Below are positions 1 to 8,168 of a stretch of 64,000 nucleotides of DNA, one piece after another. Position numbers and translations under genes: made by a program. Every line of letters starts with the position of its first letter. The stretch's first letter is position 1. Below the pieces are notes generated by a model. The model was not told where the DNA came from and searched no databases. It saw nothing but the letters and a program-made list of their open reading frames with translations. This stretch comes from Bacillota bacterium (GTDB taxonomy: Bacteria > Bacillota > Clostridia > Lachnospirales > Lachnospiraceae): assembly GCA_023411215.1 (NCBI GenBank), contig JAEYOY010000021.1, positions 56,804 to 120,803 on the forward strand. Reading direction: 5' to 3'.

Positions 1-63
1 CTTTTGAGCGGCGGACATTTAGTGGAGTACCCACTATCTACCGTTTACGATATTGTAATCTAA
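1..63 (+). CDS. C-terminal end of an unknown gene (cut by window edge)
   Basis: The first 60 bases read as an open frame on the plus strand, ending in TAA, and give about 20 protein-like residues (ends STVYDIVI). The start lies outside the window. The family cannot be recognised from so short a piece. The inverted repeat just after the stop could be its terminator. It may also be a chance open frame. Confidence 0.3.
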   Translation, partial: LLSGGHLVEYPLSTVYDIVI

Positions 64-65
64 TA

Positions 66-150
66 GGTAGGAGTGTTACAAGTTTAATATACCATTACAT
101 ACATAGCAAACTCCTACCTTATCGATATAGTAATTGAGTTGGTAGGAGTT
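66..150. repeat. Three copies of a GGTAGGAGT word, two direct and one inverted
   Basis: GGTAGGAGT occurs at 66-74 and 141-149, and its reverse complement at 110-118. The 110-118 and 141-149 copies form 10-bp arms (AACTCCTACC/GGTAGGAGTT) around a 22-nt loop. This could be a weak terminator for the minus-strand DUF302 gene or for the plus-strand gene ending at 63. The T-runs are poor, so termination is uncertain. Confidence 0.35.
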
Positions 151-183
151 AAATATATTACGAGCTCTCCATCTATAATGCGA

Positions 184-576
184 TTATTTAGCATTATTGA
201 TTGCAGAAATCAGTATCGTTTGCACTTCCTTGGCAGTACTTTCCATATCGGTATGATTAAGAAGTCCAATCAGCATATTAGGATTAATCATACCAATTTT
301 TATCGTGCTATCATCCTCGTATACAACTAGCTTACAAGGCAGAAAATATCCTATATCAATATGCTTTGATAACACTTCCTTTGCCTTAAGAGGATTACAA
401 ACCTCCAATATCATAAAGTTTTTATCAAACTCTATGCCCTTTTCCTTTAATTTATCCTTAAAGTTCAGCTTCCAAAGCACACCAAATTTTAATTCCTCTA
501 GACTTTTTTCTAGGCTTTCAACAGCTTCATTAAAAGACTTACTTGTTACTACTTCATATTTTATATCTTCACTCAT
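184..576 (-). CDS. DUF302 family protein
   Basis: A 130-residue soluble protein with the layout of DUF302 proteins: a K-F-x-E-A start (about residues 14-18), a central E-V-C-N-P segment (about 58-62), and a C-P-C-K-like loop reduced here to L-P-C-K-L before a V-V-Y-E-D strand. DUF302 proteins are small alpha/beta proteins of unknown role, often found near redox or heavy-metal genes. The start is supported by GAGGAG shortly upstream of the ATG. It stands alone next to an insertion sequence. The family call rests on pattern recognition. Confidence 0.75.
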   Translation of the reverse strand: MSEDIKYEVVTSKSFNEAVESLEKSLEELKFGVLWKLNFKDKLKEKGIEFDKNFMILEVCNPLKAKEVLSKHIDIGYFLPCKLVVYEDDSTIKIGMINPNMLIGLLNHTDMESTAKEVQTILISAINNAK

Positions 577-921
577 AAGCGTCTCCTCACTTTCTTCGAA
601 CTATTGTATCGTGTTGAACTTTTCGTGCCCACACTTATATACTAGCACCACTTTATATTTATATATTCATTATAAGCTTATATCGTTTTAATTCCGTGAT
701 TATATCACATATTCAATTTTTGCATTTACTTTAAATATACTCAGTCAAAACAAACAATTCGAGAAGTTCTTCTATCGTAATCGTAATTCCAGTACCTCAA
801 TAGCCTGAAGCAAATCATGTAGATCTGTAGTTAGAACTTCACTTTATGAGTCAGAAATTCACTTTACAAAATAGGTAAAAATAAGGGTTGAATAAGATTT
901 CCTTAGCATATATGTTTATTA
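577..921. other. Intergenic stretch with no gene; promoter region of the DUF302 gene
   Basis: About 345 bases between the DUF302 start and the left end of the IS. It is very AT-rich. A short minus-strand open frame at about 776-845 (ends LELRLR then stop) looks like the tail of a lost gene but is too short to assign. Nothing else can be supported. Confidence 0.4.
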
Positions 922-2361
922 GGTTCTATAATAACACCAAATGTTGGGGTAGCTCTTTACCCCGATATTTTTTTACATTAAAATGCACTTATAACCAGCC
1001 TGCCTATTCTTTCGGTTCTGCGGCAACATTTCTGAAAGAAGGAGGATTTATAAGTGCACTCTAATTGTATCAATAAACTGTTAAATTTAGAAGATGTAAT
1101 TATTAAAAGTATCAAACATTCTGATACTTTAATTACAATCCATTTGGAAACCAAACCTACTGAGCAAATCTGTCCAACCTGTGGTTCAATCACTAAAAAG
1201 ATCCAAGATTATCGTCTGCAGACTATTAAGGATGTTCCCGTTCAGCTTAAGCCTACCAACCTAGTGTTGAAAAAGAGAAGGTACTCCTGTCCTTGCGGAA
1301 AACATTTTTACGAAAGATATACCTGGCTGCCTAAATATCAACATATGACAAAACGTCTTGCTATGTATATTTGTCATCAGCTTAGGGATACCATCAGTTA
1401 TACTTACATTGCTTCACAAACATTTTCAACCGTAACAAGGGTTTTTGATCGTGTTAATTACGTTAAGCCATCTATCCCAAGAGTTCTCTCTATTGATGAA
1501 TTTAAAGGTAATGCCGAGACAGGTAAATTTCAGTGTATCTTAGTTGATGGTAAGAAAAAATGTATTTTAGATATACCTCCTGACCGGACACAATCGCATC
1601 TTTGCAGTTATTTTCGAGATATCCCTAAGGCACAACGTAATCGGGTAGAATTCTTTATCTCTGATATGTGGGAGCCATATCGTGACATAGCAAAGACCTT
1701 CTTCCCAAATGCAACTCTTATAGCTGACAAATATCATTTCATCAGACAGGTAACATGGGCGATTGAGAATGTACGCAAAAGGCTTCAACGAACCATGTCA
1801 GTATCCTTACGTAAATACTATAAGCATAGTCGAAGATTAATATTGGGTAGATATGATAAGCTTAGGGATGATCGTAAGAAGGAATGCGATCTTATGCTGC
1901 TTTACAATGATGACTTACGGAAAGCTCATTATTTCAAGGAATGGTTTTACCGTATTTGTGAAGAAAACAGCTACGCTGTTTTAAGAACAGAGTTCTGGGA
2001 TTGGATTAGAAATGCTGAAATATGCGGTATTAAGGAGTTTGAAACTTGTGCCAGAACATTTCGCAACTGGTCAAAGGAAATACTTAATACATTTAAGTAT
2101 GGTTATACAAATGGACCTACAGAAGGCTATAACAATAAGATCAAAGTCCTTAAAAGAGTCTCATATGGGATAGTTAAATTTAATCGCTTTAGAAACAGGA
2201 TATTTCATACGTGTCGCTAGAATAAAAGAACAAAAGAACAATAGGCAGGTTTATTATGTGCACCCAAAAACTACTTATAGAATCTAAAACATTAAAATAG
2301 CTCTTCATCCAGTAATTGAGGGGGATTCAAAGAATCCCACCCCAAGACTTGGCAAAGAGCC
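922..2361 (+). mobile_element. ISL3-family insertion sequence, copy 1
   Basis: The 1440-bp unit is defined by comparison with the second copy at 31205-31915. The left end begins GGTTCTATAAT and reaches GGGGT. The right end, reverse complemented, begins GGCTCTTTG and reaches CTTGGGGTGGG. Together they form imperfect terminal inverted repeats of about 25-29 bp, as in the ISL3 family. One transposase gene fills most of it. The 8-bp flanks (914-921 and 2362-2369) do not match, so no target duplication is seen. The right end lies directly against a strong hairpin at 2362-2412. Confidence 0.85.
1054..2220 (+). CDS. ISL3-family transposase
   Basis: 388 residues. An N-terminal zinc-ribbon-like region has CPTC (about 40-43) and CPC (about 74-76). 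A helix-turn-helix follows at about 115-140, then a DDE core: the first Asp in L-S-I-D-E-F-K, the second in F-I-S-D-M-W, and a late Glu in G-P-T-E-G-Y. The start is GTG at 1054 with GAAGGAGG about 8 bases upstream. Compared with copy 2, three codons are missing at the turn of the helix-turn-helix (SQT-F-STVTR against SQTNTSISTVTR), which may weaken DNA binding. The length is near normal for the family. Catalytic residues look intact; activity is unknown. Confidence 0.9.
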   Translation: MHSNCINKLLNLEDVIIKSIKHSDTLITIHLETKPTEQICPTCGSITKKIQDYRLQTIKDVPVQLKPTNLVLKKRRYSCPCGKHFYERYTWLPKYQHMTKRLAMYICHQLRDTISYTYIASQTFSTVTRVFDRVNYVKPSIPRVLSIDEFKGNAETGKFQCILVDGKKKCILDIPPDRTQSHLCSYFRDIPKAQRNRVEFFISDMWEPYRDIAKTFFPNATLIADKYHFIRQVTWAIENVRKRLQRTMSVSLRKYYKHSRRLILGRYDKLRDDRKKECDLMLLYNDDLRKAHYFKEWFYRICEENSYAVLRTEFWDWIRNAEICGIKEFETCARTFRNWSKEILNTFKYGYTNGPTEGYNNKIKVLKRVSYGIVKFNRFRNRIFHTCR

Positions 2362-2412
2362 GAAAGGCTAAAAGCCCTCTCCAGCGGTTTTGGAGAGGGC
2401 TTTTAGCCTTTC
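2362..2412 (+). terminator. Long perfect hairpin, terminator-like
   Basis: Two perfect 22-bp arms (2362-2383 and 2391-2412) enclose a 7-nt loop. The arm begins GAAAGGCTAAAAGCCC. On the plus strand it is followed by TGTTTATATTC, a weak T-rich tail. It starts at the first base after the IS right end, so it probably predates the insertion and may have terminated a gene that is now lost. Confidence 0.65.
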
Positions 2413-2561
2413 TGTTTATATTCTATGTTATATTTCCTGATATATTTTCTTGTTATATTTTTTCTGTTACATATTGCTGCTTTGCTATTATATGATTAGG
2501 GTGTCAAAAGCCTTATAAGCAACTTGTATTCGACAATTTGCACATCTCTGCCTGAATATCA

Positions 2562-2700
2562 GCATGATGCAGAATATAATTCGATGAGCAACTGTATGAG
2601 GCCGCTGGTACTTAGGTCCTGTACTTTAGGACCTTATGAACCTTTGCGAGACTCGTCCAAGCGAGAGCGTGTTGCTAATGAATTATGTTCTGCATCATGC
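2562..2700. repeat. MITE-like element with terminal inverted repeats and 5-bp flanking repeat
   Basis: The left arm at 2562-2592 and the right arm at 2671-2700 pair over about 30 bases with two mismatches and one gap; both ends read GCATGATGCAGAA inward. The element is flanked on both sides by TATCA (2557-2561 and 2701-2705), as expected for a 5-bp target duplication. The interior holds a smaller hairpin (AGGTCC/GGACCT at 2614-2634). It ends 30 bases past the nrdB stop. It could instead be a structured RNA or a terminator. No other copy was seen in the window. Confidence 0.5.
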
Positions 2701-2729
2701 TATCAGTTCTTGCACACTTATCATTACTA

Positions 2730-3758
2730 TTAATCTAAATCATCAAAGTCATAGGCTGCAGCCTTTGTATAATTTGTTACCTTTGCTTCAAAGAAATCTG
2801 TCTTAGTGCTGTTAAGGTTCGAGAAGCCTTCAATCCAAGCCATGGGATTCTCGGTAATCTCAGGGTATAGTTCCTCAAGTCCGATCGCTTTTAGCCTCTG
2901 GTTACCAAGGTATTTGATATACTTATCGATTAGCTCATTGTTTATACCAAGAATTTCGTTATTCGTTACATATTGTCCCCAAGCAATTTCATGCTCAACT
3001 CCGGTTCTCATCATATCACGGATCTCTTCGATCAGCTCCGGAGTGAAGAGTTCCGGATTCTCTGTCCTTAATTCCTTCAATATATTCTGGAATAACACCA
3101 GGTGAGTAACCTCATCACGGTTAATATACTTAAATATCGTACTGGTTGCCGTCATCTTACCCTGTCTGGCCAGTGTATAGAAGAAACTGAAGCCGGAATA
3201 GAAATAAATACCCTCCAGAATATAGTTCGCTACGACTGTACGCAGAAAGTTCGAGGTGGAAGCGTCCTCATTGAAACTCTGATAGATGTTAGCGATGTAT
3301 TGATTTCTCTTCAGCAGCTGCTTGTCCTCACGCCATTCATCATAGATCTTATCTCTGTCCACTGGATTCGTCACTGTATCCAATATATAGGAATAGCTCT
3401 GTGCATGAATTTCCTCTTGAAAGGCTTGAATATTTAGTAAAGAAGCGACCTCCGGTGCTGTCACATACCGTGATAGATTAGGCAGGTTTTCGCTTTGAAT
3501 GGAATCGAGAAAATTCAAAAAGGAAATAATTTTGTCAAAGGCATTTCTCTCTCCGTTTGTTAACAGAGGAAATTGCTTGATATCCTCATTTAAAGAGATC
3601 TCCTCCGGTATCCAGAAATTATTCAGCATCGTTCGGTAGAACATGTTAGCCCAATTGTACTTGATACGGTTCCACTCTCTCAGATTCGTCGTATTTCCAT
3701 TGATTAAGGCTTCCGTCCCACGCAGTCCCTGTTCATTGAATATCTTCTTCTTATTCAT
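2730..3758 (-). CDS. nrdB: Class Ia ribonucleoside-diphosphate reductase, beta subunit
   Basis: 342 residues, the small radical-bearing subunit that pairs with NrdA to make deoxynucleotides aerobically. Expected metal ligands are visible: D85, E115, H118, E182, E216 and H219. The radical tyrosine is at Y122, the same spacing from H118 as in the E. coli enzyme, so this is a tyrosyl-radical type. The C-terminal tail is acidic and aromatic, as needed for docking to NrdA. The start has TAGGAGG upstream. It lies 172 bases downstream of nrdA in the same direction and is probably cotranscribed. No clear terminator follows; the MITE-like repeat sits there instead. Confidence 0.95.
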   Translation of the reverse strand: MNKKKIFNEQGLRGTEALINGNTTNLREWNRIKYNWANMFYRTMLNNFWIPEEISLNEDIKQFPLLTNGERNAFDKIISFLNFLDSIQSENLPNLSRYVTAPEVASLLNIQAFQEEIHAQSYSYILDTVTNPVDRDKIYDEWREDKQLLKRNQYIANIYQSFNEDASTSNFLRTVVANYILEGIYFYSGFSFFYTLARQGKMTATSTIFKYINRDEVTHLVLFQNILKELRTENPELFTPELIEEIRDMMRTGVEHEIAWGQYVTNNEILGINNELIDKYIKYLGNQRLKAIGLEELYPEITENPMAWIEGFSNLNSTKTDFFEAKVTNYTKAAAYDFDDLD

Positions 3759-3930
3759 CCTATTTTCCTCCTAAATACCCCTCTTCAAAATAGTAAAGTG
3801 CATTACCTCATTCTTCCTAAATCTAATTCATAGGAAGCTAATATTCATATTCCCCTTTAAGTTAATTTCTTTAATTCATACTATTATTATAAATTATTCG
3901 GCACAAATATCAATCCCTGCTTTACTAATT

Positions 3931-6222
3931 TTAACTGGAGCAGCTGGTACATTCATCCATCTCCAGGGATTGGTTACGCACATAATAGATTGTCTTAACC
4001 CCATTCTTCCACGCCTCCACATAGAGATTTAATATCTCCTTCGCCTTAACCTCAGGAGTGATATAGAGATTAAAGGACTGCGATTGATCGATATGCCTTT
4101 GTCTTACCCCGCAGGCTCTGATACTGTAATGCTGATCGATATGATGTGCCTCCTTATAGAACCAGAAGTTCTTGCTGCTCAAATCCGGTGCCGCCTTCGG
4201 TGTAAAGCTTCCTTTCTTCTCCTCAATAAAAAATTTCTTAAAGATCGGATCAATTCCGGCTGTGGTTCCTGCAATGTTAGAGGTGCTTCCTGTCGGAGCT
4301 ACCGCCATGATATAACCATTGCGAACGCCGTATTTCATTACCTCCTCCTTAAGCCAAATCCAACGTTCAGAAGAATAGCCTCGACGTTCAAAATACTTGC
4401 CGGTCTGCCACTCCGAGCCCATAAATTCCGGATAAGGACCTTTTTCCTTGGCCAGCTCCATAGAAGCCTTAATCGACTGATAGGCGATCTCCTCGAATAG
4501 CCGATCCGCTTCATTAAGATGCTCCTCACTCTCCCAGGCGATGCGGTTATTGGCAAGATAATGATGATACCCACTGGTGCCTAATCCGATGGCACGGTAT
4601 TTATCGCTGGTAATTCTTGCTTCTGCCACCGGTGTCTGATTCAGCGTGATTACATTATCCAACATTCTAATCTGAAGTGGTATCGTCTCCTGAAGCTCCT
4701 CTATGGTAACTCGTCCCAGATTGACAGAATTCAGATTGCACGTTACCATATCTCCGGATTTTAATCTTCGAACAACCTCCTTGTGGTTGCCTACTGTCTC
4801 TATTACTTCTTCTACAAATTCGGATTCACTGACATTCTGCGCAATCTCATGGCAGAGATTCGAAGAATAGATCATACCTGCATGCTTATTGGGATTCGCT
4901 CTGTTAACCGTATCTCGAAAGAATAGGAAGGGGGTACCTGTCTCCACAGCACTCTTCATAATCTTCTTCATTACTTCGAGGGCGGGAACGCTGATACGCG
5001 GGATTGTGGTATTCGCTTCGCACTCCAGATATCTATGGGTAAAGGTCTTCGTATCCTCTTCATCATAAAAATCCTCCAGATGGTATCCCATCACCTTATG
5101 TACCTGATAGGGATCAAATAGGGACCAATCCTGTCTAGATTCCAGTCGTTCCATAAAGAGATTCGGAATGCTGAGTGCCGGGAAGATATCGTGAGCCTTT
5201 CTTCTGTCATCCCCATTGTTGGTTCTCAAATCCAAAAACTCATATAAATCCTGATGCCAGATATCCAGAGTAATCGCTGCTCCTCCCTTTCGCCTGCCCA
5301 GCTGATCGACTGCAACCGCAGTATCATTATATAACCTGATCCAAGGTATTACACCGCCGGAGGCATTCTTATAACCACGGATTTCACTATTTAGGGCTCT
5401 AACTTTGCCGATATAGATGCCTAATGCTCCTCCGTGCTTAGATACGGCAGAGAACTTCTGATTTACATCATAGATGGACCATAGATTGTCACCGACTACA
5501 GAGATAAAGCAGCTACTTAGCTGGTGAAACGGTGTTCCTGCACTCGCAAGAGTAGGAGTTGCCGTTGTCATCTTAAGCTGACTTAGTACATCGTAGAATT
5601 TCTTCGCATACTCTAGCTTCTTCTCTCCCTCAGGGATGGCCAGATGCATAGCAATAGCCATAAATCGCTCCTGAGGAAGCTCCAATACCTCTTTATGATA
5701 GCCACGAATCATATAACGGTCTGATAACAGCTTAAGACCTTCATAGTTAAAGAGTAGGTCTCGCTCCGGCTTGATATAAGCACCTAATTCCTTGATTTGT
5801 TCCTCACTATATTCCTCCATCAAAAAACTTCCATAGTATTGCTGTTCCACCAACATATGTACCAGTGACAAAAAGTCGCCGTAGCCAAAATAATGATAGC
5901 CACGATTGATGGCTGCTTCCTTATATAAATCTGACATTAATAATCTTGCTGCTGCATATTGCCAACTAATATTTGTTGATTTAACCACATTCCCCTGGCT
6001 ATCCTTCGTAGTCTGTATCATCTTCTCGATTGCTGTCTGAATCAGAATCTTCTGTATCTCCTTCGTACTCATACCGTCTCGAAACTGTATATTTGAGTCC
6101 ATCTCTAATTCAAAAGGGTCGCAGCCCTCTAAGCCTTCACATGCATAAGCAACCATTTTCTTCGTCTTCTCTACGCAAAGTTGTTCGTACCTTCCGTCGC
6201 GCTTTTTGATCATTATATCCAT
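3931..6222 (-). CDS. nrdA: Class Ia ribonucleoside-diphosphate reductase, alpha subunit
   Basis: 763 residues, the catalytic subunit reducing NDPs to dNDPs. An N-terminal ATP-cone (about 4-90) suggests allosteric activity control by ATP/dATP. The active site is complete: C238 and C495 form the redox pair, and N455-L-C457-H-E459 carries the thiyl radical cysteine. The P-T-G-S-T-S-N phosphate-binding loop is present. The tail ends with C758-x-x-C761, the pair that is re-reduced by thioredoxin or glutaredoxin. Length is normal for NrdA. The start has GGTGGAGGAG upstream. Its promoter carries NrdR-like and Fur-like boxes (see 6259-6309). Oxygen-dependent RNR in an otherwise anaerobe-like gene set suggests oxygen tolerance. 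Confidence 0.95.
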   Translation of the reverse strand: MDIMIKKRDGRYEQLCVEKTKKMVAYACEGLEGCDPFELEMDSNIQFRDGMSTKEIQKILIQTAIEKMIQTTKDSQGNVVKSTNISWQYAAARLLMSDLYKEAAINRGYHYFGYGDFLSLVHMLVEQQYYGSFLMEEYSEEQIKELGAYIKPERDLLFNYEGLKLLSDRYMIRGYHKEVLELPQERFMAIAMHLAIPEGEKKLEYAKKFYDVLSQLKMTTATPTLASAGTPFHQLSSCFISVVGDNLWSIYDVNQKFSAVSKHGGALGIYIGKVRALNSEIRGYKNASGGVIPWIRLYNDTAVAVDQLGRRKGGAAITLDIWHQDLYEFLDLRTNNGDDRRKAHDIFPALSIPNLFMERLESRQDWSLFDPYQVHKVMGYHLEDFYDEEDTKTFTHRYLECEANTTIPRISVPALEVMKKIMKSAVETGTPFLFFRDTVNRANPNKHAGMIYSSNLCHEIAQNVSESEFVEEVIETVGNHKEVVRRLKSGDMVTCNLNSVNLGRVTIEELQETIPLQIRMLDNVITLNQTPVAEARITSDKYRAIGLGTSGYHHYLANNRIAWESEEHLNEADRLFEEIAYQSIKASMELAKEKGPYPEFMGSEWQTGKYFERRGYSSERWIWLKEEVMKYGVRNGYIMAVAPTGSTSNIAGTTAGIDPIFKKFFIEEKKGSFTPKAAPDLSSKNFWFYKEAHHIDQHYSIRACGVRQRHIDQSQSFNLYITPEVKAKEILNLYVEAWKNGVKTIYYVRNQSLEMDECTSCSS

Positions 6223-6258
6223 ATATTCTCCTCCACCTAATTTTTATCCTCAAATACT

Positions 6259-6277
6259 AGTAATGGTTATCATTATT
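6259..6277 (-). promoter_or_regulatory. Fur-box-like operator upstream of nrdA
   Basis: On the minus strand the 19-mer AATAATGATAACCATTACT matches 15 of 19 bases of the classical Fur consensus GATAATGATAATCATTATC. It lies just downstream of the predicted -10 box, where a bound repressor would block transcription. Iron control would make sense for a diiron enzyme. It could also bind a related Fur-family protein such as PerR or Zur. Confidence 0.5.
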
Positions 6278-6280
6278 AAC

Positions 6281-6309
6281 ATTGTATACCATATTTAGTG
6301 TTTTGACTA
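6281..6309 (-). promoter_or_regulatory. nrdAB promoter with NrdR-like box
   Basis: Read on the minus strand: -35 TAGTCA (6304-6309), 17-base spacer, -10 TACAAT (6281-6286). The spacer carries ACACTAAATATGGTAT (6286-6301), which matches about 13 of 16 positions of the NrdR box consensus ACACWATATATWGTGT. NrdR is the usual repressor of RNR genes. Normally two boxes lie about three helical turns apart; a convincing second box was not found. Confidence 0.5.
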
Positions 6310-6398
6310 GAGGGAAATTTAAAATTAGCACATAAGCACTACCCAGATAGAGAGAATACAATTTACGAAGTATTAATCATAAAGAACAATAATCTAAT

Positions 6399-6446
6399 AA
6401 AAAAGGATATGGAGGAAAACTCAATAAAGGTTTCTCTTCCATATCC
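6399..6446 (-). terminator. Intrinsic terminator of the L,D-transpeptidase gene
   Basis: Arms GGATATGGA (6405-6413) and TCCATATCC (6438-6446) with additional partial pairing inside. On the minus strand the hairpin is followed by TTTTTTATTAG. It lies about 110 bases beyond the stop at 6557. Confidence 0.75.
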
Positions 6447-6556
6447 GTTCTTATAATAATTGGTTGTATTAAATAGATCTACATCCTGTCGGCACATCTA
6501 ACTTCACTGCCCTGAGTCTCACTGTCCTGGGTCTCTTTGCTTCAGATTCCTCTTTC

Positions 6557-8041
6557 TTAGGTTTCTCTTCCTTTTACACTTTCTGTACCGGGCAGTTCAT
6601 AAACCACAACTGCAACCCCTCGTTTGATATGCTCGAACATTTTCTTGGCAGCCTTCGGTGGCATATTGATGCATCCGTGAGAGCCTCTGGTCAGGTAGAT
6701 ATCCTTACCAAATTCATTCCTCCAGTTAGCGTCGTGAAAACCGATGTTCTTGTTAAAGGGCATCCAGTATTTTACCGGTGTCTCATAATCCTCTCCAACT
6801 AAAATAGCATCGTTCTCCTTATATTGAATTGGGTAGGTTCCCGTAGGAGTAGCATAATCCTTGGATACATTACCAGATACAAAGTCGGTCTCCACAATCA
6901 ACTCTCCCTCTTTATAGAAGAACAGGTGTTGAGCCGTAAGATTAACCTCCACATACGTATCTCCAATGTCATCCGCTCCGTATTGCTGTGCTGTCTGGAA
7001 ATAGACAGGCTCCTTCACTGTCTGTTCGCCCTTTCGTATCAACTCAGTGAGTTCTTTTACCTCGGAGGGACGATTCAGCCACCAGCCATAATCTCCTCCT
7101 TCCACCTTAATTTCATCACCGTAGGAGGTCTTAAAGGTACGACGACGTCCAAAGGAATTATAGGTTTTCCCGATAAAGTCAACATATTCTTTAATTTTAT
7201 CTTCATTTAATGAAACCCGATAGTTCTCATCATACGAAAGCCATTCACTTATCTTGCTTCCGTCCAATACTTCCGTTACCGTTCCGAATTCATAGGTAAT
7301 CTTCGTACCGGCAATACGATTCATTTCCTTGAATGCCTCCGATAATCCGGGATCCTCAGAAGTAATCTGCGGCTCCTCATAGACACCTGCTTCCTCTAAG
7401 GACAAGGTCGGCTGTAAGGTATTGATTGCTTCTGTAACTGCATTGTACAGTTTGTGTTTTATCACCTTGGTACCCGGATTCTCAGGTACAATCTCAAAGC
7501 CATTTTCACCATATGCGATGGTTGCATTAACCGGCTCTATCATATTCTCTTCCTTAAGACCCTTCATAAGATCAATATAAGATTTTAACAGCTTTTCGTC
7601 ATAGGTCAGGATAGTACCTACTTCATATTCCTTCTCCCGGAATAAGGATGTAGGCCATAATAGACCTCCCTGCTTATGAATGAGCTCCGTTAGTCTTGTA
7701 TCAAAATCCGTATGTAAGTTAATATTACTTCCATAAATGAATTCGGATACCCCATTTCTTTGCTTGATCTCTAAGACATACGATGACACTTGGTCATTGA
7801 TAACCCGTTCTGCCTTCTCCTCCGACATGTTAGAGGTATCTACTCCATTCACCTTAGTATTGCCGAAGAAGTGATTATTATAATAGAAGGCAAAGATCAG
7901 ATATACTGCCAGGATAGCACAAAGCACTCCGGCATCAATAATCAGTATTCTTGCCATCCGCTTACTTTTCTTGCTTTTCCGACTCTTCCTTATGCCAGGC
8001 CTTCTATTTTGAATTGATTTGTTTACTGTTTTACTTGCCAT
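6557..8041 (-). CDS. L,D-transpeptidase (YkuD) with PG-binding domains
   Basis: 494 residues. A lysine/arginine-rich cytoplasmic start is followed by one membrane helix (about 31-53), leaving the rest outside the cell. The middle (about 70-330) has two repeats resembling the VanW-associated peptidoglycan-binding type (PG_binding_4). The C-terminal YkuD domain (about 365-485) has the conserved His in G-F-H-D and the S-H-G-C457-I-N motif with the catalytic cysteine. Such enzymes cross-link peptidoglycan stems 3-to-3 and give beta-lactam-insensitive links. GAGG lies upstream of the start. It appears to be transcribed alone, with its own terminator. Confidence 0.9.
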   Translation of the reverse strand: MASKTVNKSIQNRRPGIRKSRKSKKSKRMARILIIDAGVLCAILAVYLIFAFYYNNHFFGNTKVNGVDTSNMSEEKAERVINDQVSSYVLEIKQRNGVSEFIYGSNINLHTDFDTRLTELIHKQGGLLWPTSLFREKEYEVGTILTYDEKLLKSYIDLMKGLKEENMIEPVNATIAYGENGFEIVPENPGTKVIKHKLYNAVTEAINTLQPTLSLEEAGVYEEPQITSEDPGLSEAFKEMNRIAGTKITYEFGTVTEVLDGSKISEWLSYDENYRVSLNEDKIKEYVDFIGKTYNSFGRRRTFKTSYGDEIKVEGGDYGWWLNRPSEVKELTELIRKGEQTVKEPVYFQTAQQYGADDIGDTYVEVNLTAQHLFFYKEGELIVETDFVSGNVSKDYATPTGTYPIQYKENDAILVGEDYETPVKYWMPFNKNIGFHDANWRNEFGKDIYLTRGSHGCINMPPKAAKKMFEHIKRGVAVVVYELPGTESVKGRET

Positions 8042-8168
8042 ATTTTATCCTCATAAAGACATTTTGCTACATGTACCATATACTACTACATAAATATGTT
8101 TATATTAAGTCAATATATTTACAAAATTCTTAAATTATTAATCTTTCCCCCATTATTAATAACAAATA

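Noticed and set aside
305..691. Plus-strand open frame opposite the DUF302 gene
   Set aside because: Antisense shadow of the DUF302 gene with low-complexity Ser/Phe/Leu content.
776..845. Short minus-strand coding-like tail
   Set aside because: Only 23 codons after a stop, no start, no recognisable motif; too short to call.
2524..2733. Plus-strand open frame of 69 codons
   Set aside because: It lies across the MITE-like inverted repeat and has no ribosome binding site; the inverted repeat explains the conservation-like look.
4084..4574. Open frames inside nrdA on both strands
   Set aside because: Shadows of nrdA, which reads as a complete enzyme throughout.
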